The notes below the pieces were generated by a model. That model ran no database searches, was not told the DNA's origin, and saw only the letters and a list, made by a program, of their open reading frames with translations. Below, one piece after another: positions 16,555 to 24,802 of a stretch of DNA of 35,235 nt. The first letter of the stretch is position 1; each line of letters begins with the position of its first letter. The position numbers and the translations under genes were made by a program. Location: NCBI GenBank assembly GCA_964344035.1, contig CAYFLK010000044.1:1-35235 (forward strand), read 5' to 3'. The DNA is from UBA1014 sp964344035 (GTDB lineage Bacteria > SAR324 > NAC60-12).

Positions 16555-17655
16555 GTGACAGAAAAACCAATCAAACCCCTGAGGCGGGGCTGGTCCACCG
16601 GCGCCTGCGCGACTGCAGCGACCAAGGCAGCTCACACGGCGCTGCTCACCGGCGTCTTTCCCGATGCCGTGAACATTACCCTTCCGAAGGGTCAAACACC
16701 ATCGTTTGCCTTGACCCGCTCCAAACTCGGAGATGGTTTTGCCTCGGCCGGGGTTGTCAAGGACGCGGGCGACGACCCGGACGTGACGCATGGCGCAACC
16801 ATCACTGCAACCGTGAAGCATGCTCCTTCCGGAACCGGGGTCAGTTTCAAAGCAGGCAGCGGAGTCGGCTCGGCAACCAAACCCGGGCTGCCTATCAAAC
16901 CCGGAGAACCTGCGATCAACCCTGTGCCGCGTTCCATGATGCGTGAAGTTGTCCTTGAAACCGCCAAGATGCACGGCGCTCCCGGTGACGTCGTGATCAC
17001 GCTTTCCGTCCCTGGCGGAGAGGAATTGGCGACGCGCACATGGAACCCACGACTGGGTATAATCGGCGGGATCTCCATTCTCGGTACAACAGGTATCGTA
17101 ATCCCCTACTCCTGCTCGGCATGGGTTCATTCCATTCATAGCGGCATCGACGTAGCCCGTGCCTGCGGCCTCCAACACGTTGCGGGCTGCACAGGTTCCA
17201 CCAGCGAAAAAACCGTTCAGGAGTTACACCGTCTACCTGATGAGGCAATGCTAGACATGGGCGATTTCGCGGGCGGACTGCTCAAATATGTCCGCAGACA
17301 TCCTCTCCCGAAACTCACCATCGGCGGCGGTTTCGGAAAACTCTGCAAACTGGCTCAAGGGCATCTCGATCTTCATTCAGCACGCAGCAGAGTTGACTTT
17401 GCCAAACTCGCAGGGCAATTGCACATGCTCGGCGCGCCCGCGGAAACGGCTGCAGCCGCTCTAAACGCAAACACAGCGCAGGAAGTTTTGGATCTTGCCC
17501 GTGCGACCGGAGTGCCGCTGGCGGATTCGATTGCCTCACTCGCACAAGCCGCGGCCCTGGAAGTGCTGCGGGACTCCCCTGTTATGCTGGAAGTGATGAT
17601 CATCGACCGCCAGGGCGCCATCGTCGGACATGCCCCATTTCCCAGGAGACCATGA
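16555..17655 (+). CDS. cbiD: Cobalt-precorrin-5B C1-methyltransferase (CbiD)
   Basis: CbiD methylates C1 of the corrin ring in the anaerobic pathway and is a marker for that pathway. I place the start at the GTG at 16555, giving 366 residues that begin just before the signature RRGWSTGACATAATKAA. The frame is open further upstream to 16378 but that extension is not family-like. Later motifs include SVPGGEELATRTWNPRLGI and, near the C-terminus, GGGFGKLCKLAQGHLDLHS. It shares an ATGA overlap with cobK, so the two are translated together. No ribosome site is strong; CAGG lies about 10 bases before the GTG. Confidence 0.95.
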   Translation: MTEKPIKPLRRGWSTGACATAATKAAHTALLTGVFPDAVNITLPKGQTPSFALTRSKLGDGFASAGVVKDAGDDPDVTHGATITATVKHAPSGTGVSFKAGSGVGSATKPGLPIKPGEPAINPVPRSMMREVVLETAKMHGAPGDVVITLSVPGGEELATRTWNPRLGIIGGISILGTTGIVIPYSCSAWVHSIHSGIDVARACGLQHVAGCTGSTSEKTVQELHRLPDEAMLDMGDFAGGLLKYVRRHPLPKLTIGGGFGKLCKLAQGHLDLHSARSRVDFAKLAGQLHMLGAPAETAAAALNANTAQEVLDLARATGVPLADSIASLAQAAALEVLRDSPVMLEVMIIDRQGAIVGHAPFPRRP

Positions 17656-18452
17656 TTGATAAAACCATCCTCATTCTCGGAGGCACTTTCGAATCATACA
17701 CTCTGGCGGAATGCCTTACATCCGGAAAGTGCACCGGCAAACTGCGAATCCTGACATCGCTTTCAGGGGCGACTCCCGCACCGCGACTGCCTGCCGGGGA
17801 TGTGCGGTTCGGTGGATTCGGAGGAGTGGACGGACTCACCAATTTTATACGCCGGGAAAACGTCACGCTGCTCGTAGACGCTACTCACCCTTTTGCGGAA
17901 CGTATATCACACAACGCCGTGCTTGCCTCCTCGGCAGCAGAAATTACGCTCCTGCGCCTTGAACGTCCGCCCTGGACCGAGGTTCCGGACGACAGCTGGA
18001 TTTCCGTACCCTCACTTTCCGCTGCCACGGCATGGCTGCGGGAGCATCCGCACAGGGTGTTTCTTACCACCGGCATGCGCGGATTGGAAGCATTCCACGA
18101 CTGCCCCGGCAGCCTTTTCGTGGTCCGTACACTCAGCCCGCCTGAACTTGCCGAATTATGCCCTCATCCCGACCTTCTCCCTGAGGGGGATAGAGCAAAA
18201 CCGTGGCCGGAAGCAACATTCGTGCAGGGACGGGGTCCGTTTTCCGTGGAAGACGAACTCCGGCTCTTCAAAAAACATGAAATCTCCCTGCTTGTTTCCA
18301 AAAACAGCGGCGGCAAATCCACATACGCAAAAATCAATGCCGCCAGAAAACTCCAGCTTCCGGTGCTGATGATCGAGCGTAATGAAATCCATCACGATGA
18401 AAAAGTTTCAAATGTAAAAGACGCAATCGGATGGATCAGCAATTTTGTGTGA
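17652..18452 (+). CDS. cobK: Precorrin-6A / cobalt-precorrin-6A reductase (CobK/CbiJ)
   Basis: It reduces the macrocycle of (cobalt-)precorrin-6A with NAD(P)H. The 266-residue protein has ILGGTFESYTLAECL at the N-terminus, FGGFGGVDGL, the conserved LLVDATHPFAERISHNA and TTGMRGLEAF, and the late KNSGGKSTYAKI...LPVLMIER segment. It overlaps cbiD by four bases. Between PPELAEL and PWPEATFVQGRGPFS, where relatives have a short link, there are about 14 extra residues (CPHPDLLPEGDRAK). They are encoded by a palindromic, repeat-like sequence at about 18159-18200. The gene's end runs 61 bases into the annotated end of cobM on the other strand. Confidence 0.94.
   Translation: MIDKTILILGGTFESYTLAECLTSGKCTGKLRILTSLSGATPAPRLPAGDVRFGGFGGVDGLTNFIRRENVTLLVDATHPFAERISHNAVLASSAAEITLLRLERPPWTEVPDDSWISVPSLSAATAWLREHPHRVFLTTGMRGLEAFHDCPGSLFVVRTLSPPELAELCPHPDLLPEGDRAKPWPEATFVQGRGPFSVEDELRLFKKHEISLLVSKNSGGKSTYAKINAARKLQLPVLMIERNEIHHDEKVSNVKDAIGWISNFV
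18159..18200. repeat. Palindromic repeat-like insertion inside cobK
   Basis: The stretch reads CCCTCATCCCGACCTTCTCC followed by CTGAGGGGGATAG. It contains an inverted CCCTC/GAGGG pair and strongly resembles a family of intergenic palindromic repeats known from many bacterial genomes. Here it is read in frame and adds about 14 residues to CobK at a surface-link position. Membership of a multicopy family needs the rest of the genome. Confidence 0.6.
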
Positions 18453-19267
18453 TGTTCTCCATGAAGTATCTGACTTTCGCAAATAGCTCTCAAAACTTGA
18501 TCAGTGAAGTTTTTTTTTTGCCGCAGCACGTGGGCGTGTGCAGAATCGTAGAGGGCGCTGTCGCGGAAATCTTTTGAACCGAAAACTCTGCCCACCAGAA
18601 TCAACGCGGTGCGGCTTATTTTGGAGGCTCTCACCTTTTCCCGGATATTGGCCAGCGTTCCGTGAATTAACAGCTGGTCCGGCCATGTCGCCCGGTAGGC
18701 CACCACTACCGGGCAATCTTCCCCGTAATGCGGAATCAGCGTGTCCTGCACATGCTTGAGGTTTCGGATCGAGAGGTGAATCGCCATGGTTGCTCCGCTG
18801 CGCCCGAGGTTTTCCAGTTCTTCTCCTGAAGGCATTGCCGTGGCATGCATGGCGGTCCGCGTTGCAATCACAGTCTGGCTGATATCCGGAAGAGTCAGTT
18901 CCTGTTTCAACTCCGCCGCCGCAGCGGCAAAGGCGGGGACCCCTGGCGTCACGTCATACGGGATGCCGAGTGCGTCCAGCCTGCGCATCTGCTCGGCAAC
19001 GGCGCCGTAGATCGATGGATCCCCCGAATGAACACGCGCCACATCCATGCCCGCGGAGTGCGCTGCTTCCATTTCGGCGATTATCTCATCAAGCGTCATC
19101 GACGCAGTGTCCCGGATGCAAGAATCCTCCGGAGCACAGGCGATCACTTCCCTGGGAACAAGCGAACCGGCGTACAGGCAAACCGGGCATCGGGAGATCA
19201 GATCTCTCCCGCGAACGGTGATCAAATCCGGCGCGCCCGGACCGGCGCCTATGAAATGCACAGTCAT
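18392..19267 (-). CDS. cobM: Precorrin-4 / cobalt-precorrin-4 C11-methyltransferase (CobM/CbiF)
   Basis: It is a SAM-dependent methylase acting at C11. The 291-residue frame has VHFIGAGPGAPDLITVRG at the N-terminus, ARVHSGDPSIYGAVAEQM and the DVTPGVPAFAAAAAELKQELTLP block, all diagnostic. It shares an ATGA overlap with cbiG-cobJ upstream. The last 35 or so residues, after DSALYDSAHAHVLRQKK, do not look like CobM. They begin exactly at a run of ten A (minus strand; T run at 18510-18519). With eleven A the protein would end at a TGA at 18501-18503 with a normal length of about 256 residues, and the 61-base overlap with cobK would vanish. Confidence 0.95.
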   Translation of the reverse strand: MTVHFIGAGPGAPDLITVRGRDLISRCPVCLYAGSLVPREVIACAPEDSCIRDTASMTLDEIIAEMEAAHSAGMDVARVHSGDPSIYGAVAEQMRRLDALGIPYDVTPGVPAFAAAAAELKQELTLPDISQTVIATRTAMHATAMPSGEELENLGRSGATMAIHLSIRNLKHVQDTLIPHYGEDCPVVVAYRATWPDQLLIHGTLANIREKVRASKISRTALILVGRVFGSKDFRDSALYDSAHAHVLRQKKNFTDQVLRAICESQILHGEHHTKLLIHPIASFTFETFSS

Positions 19268-21087
19268 GTGGTTTCTGCTTTTTCGGAGTATCCACGCGGT
19301 GTGTAAACCCGGACTTCCCCATTCGGCAAATTAAGCCGGCGGGTCTGGCTGGAACCAACAATCACCACGGTGAGCATGTCCGCTTTGTCAGGAGTCAAAT
19401 CCCGTAAGGAAACAGTTTTCACTGTTTCTCCTTCCCGTCCCAGGTTTCGGCCCAGCACCACCGGTGTTTGCGGCACGCGATGCTGGAGCAGGATATCCCG
19501 CGCCTCCGCCAACTGCGTGGTACGGCGTTGTGACACCGGGTTGTAGAATGCGATTACGAAATCGCCTTCCGCCGCGGTTCGAACCCGGCGTTTAATTGTT
19601 TCCCACGGCGTCAGCAAATCTGACAGTGAAATCGCGCAAAAATCATGTCCGAGCGGCGCGCCGATGCGTGCGGCCGCAGCCTGGAAGGCGGAAATACCGG
19701 GACTGATTTGCACCTCAATCCGTTTCCAGTCCGGTTCCCCGCGTTCCTGCAGTTCAAATACAAGGGTTGCCATCGCATATATTCCCGGGTCCCCGGACGA
19801 AACCAGGGCAACTATCCTACCCTGTTCGGCCAATGCCAGGGCATGACGCACCCGCTCCTCCTCCCTGCCCATATCAAAACGGTGGCATTTTTGATCGCGC
19901 CGGAGGTCCGCAATCAAATCAAGATAAAGCCCGTAACCGACCCAGTCTGTTGCTTCCCTGAGCATGGTTTCCGACTGTGCGAGCCTCCATTCCGGGCAGC
20001 CCGGACCGGTCCCCACCAAGAACAGTGCGCCCGGCGCCTGCCCGATTTTTTGCGGATGGAGCAATGCCGGTGATTTCCCAATCGCGCAAGTGGCCCGGGT
20101 GGATTTTTGTTTCGGGACCAGTAACATACCATCTTTTCCAACTGCCGCCAGGGCCGCGCCTTCCGCCACTCCGTGGCAGCCGACTTCCTGAAAAACAATA
20201 TCTGAAGGGTTCTGGAGTTTATCTGCCTGCGTTTCCAAAGCCTGTGCATTGAAAAACCGCACGGGACAGCCCATGTGTTCGGCCAATGAGTGAAGAGCCG
20301 CTTCGTCTTTTTTCACATAGATTGAAACAATCACCGCAACGCTTTGGGGATCAATACCGTATACGTCAAGGGAATTGCGGACCAAATTCCGCAGTTCCGC
20401 GGGAGCAGTTCCGCGCTCGCAGCCCACTCCCACCGCCAGTGTTTTAGGATGATACACCAAGTGCCTGGCGTCTCCTGAAACCGATTGGTGCGTAACAGAA
20501 ATTTTCAGCTGCCCGTCGGGAGAAAACGGCAGCCGACTCTTAAGCAGCCATTCAGAAAAAACCGGCTTTTCCGCTTGCAGAAATACTGACTCACCCGCCA
20601 GCAGGGACGAGGTAAACGCTTTCACTTCTTCAGGATTGCCAAGTGATAATCCCTGCGGAGGTTCATCCAGCGCAATTCCGAATCGTATGTCTCCAGCGGT
20701 GGTGACGGCTGCGATGCCATGCAGTTCTTCGGCAATTGCGCGCGCGAGGTCGTTAGCGCCGTGGTGTCCGCCGAGAAGCGGAACGGCTACGCTCCCGTCT
20801 TCCGCCACCGCCACAACCGGGGGTTCGTGCCGCTTGTTCCGCAGGCATGGAGCAACCGCGCGTATCAACACCGCTGAAGAACATACGCCCACTATCGCCT
20901 TTCCGTCAGCAAACAGAGACTCGAGGTGTGCCTTGGCATCAGTGAAAAAAACGTCCGCTTCCGGGACCCGGTATTTCTTGCCGTGCACTTCCGCGTCAAG
21001 CGCGTCCGCTATATTTTGCGCTACTGCTGATGCTCTGATTCCCAGGCAAAATACCGCAATTTTGTGATTGCTGTTTGAAAAATCCAC
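19264..21087 (-). CDS. cobJ: CbiG-CobJ(CbiH) fusion: cobalt-precorrin-5A hydrolase and C17-methyltransferase
   Basis: One 607-residue chain joins two consecutive steps. Residues 1 to about 345 are CbiG, which opens the ring-A lactone: N-terminal IAVFCLGIRASAVAQNIA, central SSAVLIRAVAP and LLGGHHGANDLA, and the C-terminal AVGVGCERGTAPAEL with FQEVGCHGVAEGAAL. Residues 360-607 are the CobJ/CbiH methylase: FLVGTGPGCPEWRLAQSE, WVGYGLYLDLI, VSSGDPGIYAMATLVFEL and the FYNPVSQRR motif. The start is GTG at 21087 with no clear ribosome site. CbiG marks the cobalt-early pathway. Such fusions are known in other anaerobes. Confidence 0.95.
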   Translation of the reverse strand: MDFSNSNHKIAVFCLGIRASAVAQNIADALDAEVHGKKYRVPEADVFFTDAKAHLESLFADGKAIVGVCSSAVLIRAVAPCLRNKRHEPPVVAVAEDGSVAVPLLGGHHGANDLARAIAEELHGIAAVTTAGDIRFGIALDEPPQGLSLGNPEEVKAFTSSLLAGESVFLQAEKPVFSEWLLKSRLPFSPDGQLKISVTHQSVSGDARHLVYHPKTLAVGVGCERGTAPAELRNLVRNSLDVYGIDPQSVAVIVSIYVKKDEAALHSLAEHMGCPVRFFNAQALETQADKLQNPSDIVFQEVGCHGVAEGAALAAVGKDGMLLVPKQKSTRATCAIGKSPALLHPQKIGQAPGALFLVGTGPGCPEWRLAQSETMLREATDWVGYGLYLDLIADLRRDQKCHRFDMGREEERVRHALALAEQGRIVALVSSGDPGIYAMATLVFELQERGEPDWKRIEVQISPGISAFQAAAARIGAPLGHDFCAISLSDLLTPWETIKRRVRTAAEGDFVIAFYNPVSQRRTTQLAEARDILLQHRVPQTPVVLGRNLGREGETVKTVSLRDLTPDKADMLTVVIVGSSQTRRLNLPNGEVRVYTPRGYSEKAETT

Positions 21088-21128
21088 TTTTGAATATGAA
21101 TTCAGGTTTAATGACAGGAATCAAATAA

Positions 21129-21824
21129 TTATTTTCGGACAAGGATTATGGAAAAATACGGGGTTTTATGGACGCCGACCTTTTCCAGCGGCACAATCTT
21201 CTGTTCAGGCAGGGTCGCGTGTTCAATGTATTTCGCCCTCGCTTCCAGGTTCAGGCGTTTCAGGACCCTGTTGATTTTCTGGAAATGACGTCCAACCTTG
21301 ATTATCACGGCGGCATCAGTTGTTTGCAGGCGCCGTTCCAGCACGGATTCATCCAGTGTGCCCGGGAGGATGGTCAGCACTTCTCCACCTGACGCCAGCG
21401 TAGTTTTCAGCGCCGAAGCAGCGGCCATCGGGGAGGCAACACCGGGAACAATTTCGGTGTTGAACCGGTCTGACAACCTGGCAAAAATGTATGCAAACGA
21501 AGCATAAAAAAGAGGGTCGCCTTCGCATATCACCGCGACTGATTTCCCCGAACCCAACTGCCATTCAAGCAGTTCCACTGCACGGTCATAACCCTGACGC
21601 GCCTGTGGGGTGGTGATGTTAATCGGCAGCCTGAGCGGCAGCAGTTCCTGTTCACCGGTCAGCAGCTTTCGCACAATTTCGAAAGCCAGCCCTTCCCCGG
21701 ACTCCGGAGCAGGATAGGCCAGCACATCACATTCGTTGATGAGGCGAAAAGCCTTGAGGGTGAGCAACTCCGGGTCCCCCGGCCCGACACCCACGCCATA
21801 CAATATTCCTGTATCATTTTTCAC
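21129..21824 (-). CDS. cobI: Precorrin-2 / cobalt-precorrin-2 C20-methyltransferase (CobI/CbiL)
   Basis: It is a SAM-dependent methylase acting at C20. I place the start at the GTG at 21824 (VKNDTGILYGVGVGPGDPEL), giving 231 residues, the usual size. The open frame to 21974 overlaps cobL and includes repeat-derived TTETTENK residues that are not family-like. Motifs: GVGVGPGDPELLTLKA, VAVICEGDPLFYASFAY and EIVPGVASPMAAASAL. It sits between cobL (23-base gap) and the cbiG-cobJ fusion. GGAAAATAAG precedes the GTG as a weak ribosome site. Confidence 0.93.
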   Translation of the reverse strand: MKNDTGILYGVGVGPGDPELLTLKAFRLINECDVLAYPAPESGEGLAFEIVRKLLTGEQELLPLRLPINITTPQARQGYDRAVELLEWQLGSGKSVAVICEGDPLFYASFAYIFARLSDRFNTEIVPGVASPMAAASALKTTLASGGEVLTILPGTLDESVLERRLQTTDAAVIIKVGRHFQKINRVLKRLNLEARAKYIEHATLPEQKIVPLEKVGVHKTPYFSIILVRK

Positions 21825-21850
21825 CTTATTTTCCGTGGTCTCCGTGGTTA
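21824..21850. repeat. ACCACGGAG-type tandem microrepeat at the cobL-cobI junction
   Basis: On the minus strand, immediately after the cobL stop, the sequence reads ACCACGGAGACCACGGAAAA: two near-identical nine-base units. This sort of ACCACGGAGA tandem is found as a dispersed intergenic element in various bacterial genomes. Here it also supplies the weak ribosome site for cobI. Confidence 0.5.
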
Positions 21851-23071
21851 ATAGCACTTGACCGCGGCAAGCTGGGTCACGGGACGCAGTGGACGCCATC
21901 CCTGAAAGCTGCCTATCGGTTCCGCACGGGAAACACTGATGCGTATCAAATCTCCACCATTCTCTTTTTGCCATTCTAGCAGAAGCTGTTCAGCGGCAAT
22001 GGTGACTGCATTAGCAACCAAGCGTCCCCCGGGGTTGAGCGCTTTCCAGCACTCTTCCAGCAAATCCGCGGATGAAAGCCCGCCGCCGATAAAAACCGCA
22101 TCCGGAGCGGGTAGATCAATCAGGGCCCCAGGCGCGGTCCCTGATACAATCTGCAGCATCGGCACTCCCAGTTCCAGGGCATTTTGTTCAATCAGTTTAA
22201 CGCGGGACTCAGATTTTTCGATGGCAACGGCCCGGCAACGATGATGAACGCGCATCCACTCAATGGCTACTGATCCACAACCTGCACCGACATCCCACAA
22301 CACCTGATCGACAACCGGCATCAGCCGCGACAGGGCGGCCGCGCGGACTTCGCGTTTGGTTAACTGCCCGTCGTGCATGAAAGCTGCGTCCGGAAGCCCC
22401 GGGACCCTGGTGAGGAGCCGGGCATTTTTATCCGGAAGGCATTCTATCGCCATTGCATTCAAAGCTGCACCCTCAGGTTGCTCCCATGTTTCCGCATGCC
22501 CTGAAAACAATCTTTCTTCAGTACCGCCAAGGTGTTCCAACACGGTGATCCGGCTTTTCCCAAATCCACGCGCTGTAAGTAGTTCCGCAGCCTGCCGCGG
22601 ACTGCGCGCGCCCTCGCTGAGAACCAGAAGTTTGGCCCCGGGTTGCACAAACGGATGCAGCATTTCCACTGGACGCCCGTGGATGGTCAAGGTTTCAATG
22701 TCAGGAAGCGACCAGCCAACGCGTGAGCAGGCAAGGGTGAATGTACTCAGAGATGGCTTGATCCACATTTCCTCGAGCGGCATGTGCCGTAAGAGCTTTG
22801 CAGCAATGCCGTAACAAAGCGGGTCCCCGCTGGCCATCACCGCGACTTTTTGCCCCCTCCAACCGAGAATTTGCGGAATCGCTTCCCTGATCGGCGCCGG
22901 CCAGACAATGCGTTCGCCCTCCCAGCCGTCCGGGAGCATGTTTAGATGCCGCTCCCCGCCTATCACTGTTTCCGCCTCGTCCAGCAGCATCTTCGCATCC
23001 GGCGCCAATCCGGAAACGCCGTCTTCTCCGATGCCGATCACACGAAGCCATTTTTGTGAAACATCAGGCAT
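21848..23071 (-). CDS. cobL: Precorrin-6Y / cobalt-precorrin-6B,7 C5,15-methyltransferase, decarboxylating (CobL, CbiE-CbiT)
   Basis: The 407-residue protein fuses CbiE (residues 1 to about 205: VIGIGEDGVSGLAPDA, VIGGERHLNMLPDG, VMASGDPLCYGIA) with CbiT (about 210-407: the SAM-binding VLWDVGAGCGSVAIEWMR and then GAPDAVFIGGGLS-like PDAVFIGGGLSS). It methylates C5 and C15 and removes the acetate carboxyl of ring C. The ATG at 23071 has AAGG 10 bases upstream. The gene lies between cbiC/cobH and cobI in the riboswitch-led operon. Confidence 0.95.
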   Translation of the reverse strand: MPDVSQKWLRVIGIGEDGVSGLAPDAKMLLDEAETVIGGERHLNMLPDGWEGERIVWPAPIREAIPQILGWRGQKVAVMASGDPLCYGIAAKLLRHMPLEEMWIKPSLSTFTLACSRVGWSLPDIETLTIHGRPVEMLHPFVQPGAKLLVLSEGARSPRQAAELLTARGFGKSRITVLEHLGGTEERLFSGHAETWEQPEGAALNAMAIECLPDKNARLLTRVPGLPDAAFMHDGQLTKREVRAAALSRLMPVVDQVLWDVGAGCGSVAIEWMRVHHRCRAVAIEKSESRVKLIEQNALELGVPMLQIVSGTAPGALIDLPAPDAVFIGGGLSSADLLEECWKALNPGGRLVANAVTIAAEQLLLEWQKENGGDLIRISVSRAEPIGSFQGWRPLRPVTQLAAVKCY

Positions 23072-23110
23072 TTTTTAACCTTGGTTTTCGAGTCCTGTTA
23101 TTGGAGCGTT

Positions 23111-23740
23111 TTACGTTTCAGATGTTTTTGCCAACGCATTTACCGCCGCGGCAGCCACCGCGCTGCCCCCGCGCCTCCCGCACAAGGTAAGAAAAGGCGG
23201 GTGATCAGCACACTTTTCAACCAGCATTTTTTTCGATTCCACAGCGCCTACGAACCCAACCGGGAAACCGAGAATAACCGCGGGAGGTCCTGCTCCTTCC
23301 GCAAGCAGTTCCAGCAGCCGAAACAGCGCGGTCGGCGCATTGCCTATAACCGCCAACGCGCCCGCTAGATGCGGACGCCAGAACTCGATCGCCGCAGCAG
23401 ATCGGGTCGTGCCGTTTGCTTTTGCCTGGTGAGCGCACTCCGGATGATCGATCCAGCAGCGCACCTTGTTTCCGGCGGACAGCCGTGAACGGATGATTCC
23501 TTCTGAAACCATTCTCGCGTCGCATAGAATTTCAGCTCCCTTTGCAAGCGCCTCGCGTCCGGCGAGAACTGCTTGCGGATGAAAAGCCAGGTCGTCCACG
23601 ATATCCGTCATCCCGGAGGCATGGATGAGACGTACCGCGATGTCTGCAATGTCTGCCGGAAGACGGAAAAGATGGGCCTCTTCACGGATGACGGCAAAAG
23701 ATTTGCGGTAGATGGCTTCCGGGTCCCGGAGATAGTTCAT
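23111..23740 (-). CDS. cbiC: Precorrin-8X / cobalt-precorrin-8 methylmutase (CobH/CbiC)
   Basis: It moves the methyl group from C11 to C12, giving (cobalt-)hydrogenobyrinate. The 209-residue protein has HASGMTDIVDDLAFHP, carrying the region of the catalytic histidine near residue 40, then GAEILCDARMVSEGI, GNAPTALFRLLEL and GFPVGFVGAVESKKML. All are family blocks and length is typical. The ATG at 23740 is four bases after the cbiX stop with GGTGAGG as ribosome site inside the cbiX end. Confidence 0.95.
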   Translation of the reverse strand: MNYLRDPEAIYRKSFAVIREEAHLFRLPADIADIAVRLIHASGMTDIVDDLAFHPQAVLAGREALAKGAEILCDARMVSEGIIRSRLSAGNKVRCWIDHPECAHQAKANGTTRSAAAIEFWRPHLAGALAVIGNAPTALFRLLELLAEGAGPPAVILGFPVGFVGAVESKKMLVEKCADHPPFLTLCGRRGGSAVAAAAVNALAKTSET

Positions 23741-23744
23741 GCCC

Positions 23745-24758
23745 TCACCCCTGATTTTTCAACGTCATCGGTCCCAAAGGATGGTCGGCATGAGGATAAG
23801 GATGATGCCCATGATCATGGGAATGCCCGTGATGATGACCGTGATCATGAGCATGGTTCACATGCACGTGTCCCGTGGTTCCGGTCCCGATACCCTCGAC
23901 GTGATGGTGATGGCTCTCCTGCGGCAACCCGACTTCCGTTTCAAACCCGAGCACCTGTTCACGGTATTTGCAGAGCTGGCAGTTCATCAGGTTCGATCCC
24001 TCGATTATTTCCCGGACACGATCAGCAAACGTATCGAGCACCAGCGGATGGTCATTCAGGTAGGAAGCTTTTACAAATTCAATTTCCGGGAAACGCCGGG
24101 CTACGCGATCGGCATGTTCATATATTCGCTTGACGAGAATGCCGGTGAAGAGGAAGTAGGGAAACACGATGATACGGCGAAATCCGAGGAGCGCGACGTG
24201 TTCCAGCGCCGGTTCCACAAGCGGGAAAGTGACCCCGGAGTACGCGGTTTCACCCCAGCCGAAACCCAGCCCTTCCCAGATCATGCGCATCACCTTGGAG
24301 ACGTTTGAATTAGCGTCCGGATCGGATGCGCCGCGTCCAACGACAAGCAGGAGTGTTTCATGTCGGGGAATGTGGTCCCCCGCTTTTTTCACCGCCTCGT
24401 TGACCCTGTCACCGGCGGCCCGGATCAGTTTCGGTTCAATAGCCAGTTCACGCCCGTAGTGGATCGGCATTTCCGGATGCCTCGCCTGGTATGTATTGAG
24501 GACCGAGGGTATATCGTTTTTCGCGTGTCCGGCGGCAAATAGCATCCCCGGCACCGCCAGCACTTTCCCCACCCCCCTCCGGCGCAATTTATCCAGCCCC
24601 TCGCGGATGATTGGCGTGGCAAATTCAAGAAAACCCCATTCACTCGGGTATTCCGGCAGACGCGCGCGCAAACCTTCCGCGACAGACTGAAATTCCCTGA
24701 CCGCCTGTTCGTCGCGGCTTCCATGTCCACAGACCATGATTCCGAGTTCCCCAGTCAT
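23745..24758 (-). CDS. cbiX: Sirohydrochlorin cobaltochelatase CbiX (long form)
   Basis: It inserts cobalt into sirohydrochlorin, the first committed anaerobic step. I start at the ATG at 24758 (MTGELGIMVCGHGSRDEQA) with GAGAGG upstream; the longer frame to 24836 overlaps cobU. The 337 residues hold two CbiX repeats: the first with GHGSRDE, the second with LLVVGRGASDPDANSN and FPYFLFTGILVKRI. Near residue 275 there is MNCQLC, the MxCxxC iron-sulfur motif described for long CbiX proteins, and the C-terminal 50 residues are an extreme histidine tail (for example HAHDHGHHHGHSHDHGHH). The tail may store or deliver cobalt. Confidence 0.95.
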   Translation of the reverse strand: MTGELGIMVCGHGSRDEQAVREFQSVAEGLRARLPEYPSEWGFLEFATPIIREGLDKLRRRGVGKVLAVPGMLFAAGHAKNDIPSVLNTYQARHPEMPIHYGRELAIEPKLIRAAGDRVNEAVKKAGDHIPRHETLLLVVGRGASDPDANSNVSKVMRMIWEGLGFGWGETAYSGVTFPLVEPALEHVALLGFRRIIVFPYFLFTGILVKRIYEHADRVARRFPEIEFVKASYLNDHPLVLDTFADRVREIIEGSNLMNCQLCKYREQVLGFETEVGLPQESHHHHVEGIGTGTTGHVHVNHAHDHGHHHGHSHDHGHHPYPHADHPLGPMTLKNQG

Positions 24759-24802
24759 TTTGTTCCTCTCTTCAAAGCTGGCGCTCCCGCGCCCTGATGC
24801 AT

